Assembly: GCA_013339895.1 (NCBI GenBank)
Contig: JABACO010000002.1
Coordinates: 4,731,235 to 4,795,234, forward strand
Reading direction: 5' to 3'
Source of the DNA: Ephydatia muelleri
Taxonomy: Eukaryota; Porifera; Demospongiae; Spongillida; Spongillidae
Length of the DNA: 64,000 nt
Positions 63,838-64,000 of this stretch are shown here, piece by piece. The notes below the pieces were generated by a model, which was not told the origin of the DNA, did not search any database, and worked only from the letters and a program-made list of their open reading frames with translations. Every line of letters begins with the position of its first letter. Within the stretch, counting starts at the first letter, position 1. A program made the position numbers and the translations under genes.

Positions 63838-64000
63838 TACGGGCGATGCCGGGATTAGGAAATTTAATATGGCGCCGAAGGCGCCCACGTTCATGGCCGA
63901 AACATTGCAAAAAAAATTTGGTGCTAGACGGGTGGTTTTTGACACTGGATTCGGATTCCGGGTGCAAATTGACCTGGTCCCTCGCGCCTTCGGCGCGGCC

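Overview
This is an intron-rich, repeat-dense animal nuclear window. A demosponge is the best guess. It holds a spliced 2'-5' oligoadenylate synthetase (OAS) gene with short introns, a kelch-plus-Death protein, a PH docking adaptor, usherin-like FN3 and laminin-G exons, a nuclear gene for mitochondrial ribosomal protein L10, hAT-type transposons, and an R2/NeSL-like retrotransposon family carrying a restriction-like endonuclease. OAS genes are established for sponges, but the species call is inference. All gene models are hand-joined from open frames and GT/AG sites; there is no transcript evidence.

Layout. 1-505: 163-bp tandem satellite. 1244-4562: two blocks copied elsewhere in the window, 1244-2470 (direct copy at 44842-46015) and 2735-4562 (inverted copy at 39899-42950); the second carries a spare last exon of a PH adaptor. 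5411-5900: retrotransposon 3' end. 6419-7340: inverted copy of the 3' end of OAS. 7650-8709: broken unknown gene with a MITE in it. 9405-11485: local inverted duplication. 13209-20129: spliced gene for a 2A-like leader, six kelch repeats and a C-terminal Death domain, followed in the same orientation by OAS at 21191-24473. 25016-29325: R2/NeSL-like retrotransposon copies. 30000-32540: MITEs, foldbacks and tandem duplications. 34614-37625: usherin-like exons on the minus strand. 37700-39900: minisatellite and unannotated DNA. 40474-44727: PH-domain adaptor on the minus strand, with two hAT elements in its second intron. 46000-50390: polypurine minisatellite broken by other insertions. 51840-54400: a small unknown gene and a decayed intron-containing integrase on the minus strand. 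54814-58831: inverted, decayed copy of the last kelch/Death exons and the first OAS exon. 58832-59985: rearranged fragment of the same locus. 60658-61258: unknown spliced gene. 61814-62383: MRPL10.

The most interesting unit is 13-24.5 kb: a protein predicted to start with a 2A-like peptide, continue into a kelch propeller and end in a Death domain, placed directly upstream of an OAS gene. The combination suggests innate immune sensing or signalling, but that is inference. The unit has been partly duplicated in inverted orientation, and the second copy carries a nonsense codon, frameshifts and an exon in flipped orientation, so only the 13-24.5 kb copy looks functional. Duplication edges often fall at poly-G/C tracts or microsatellites.
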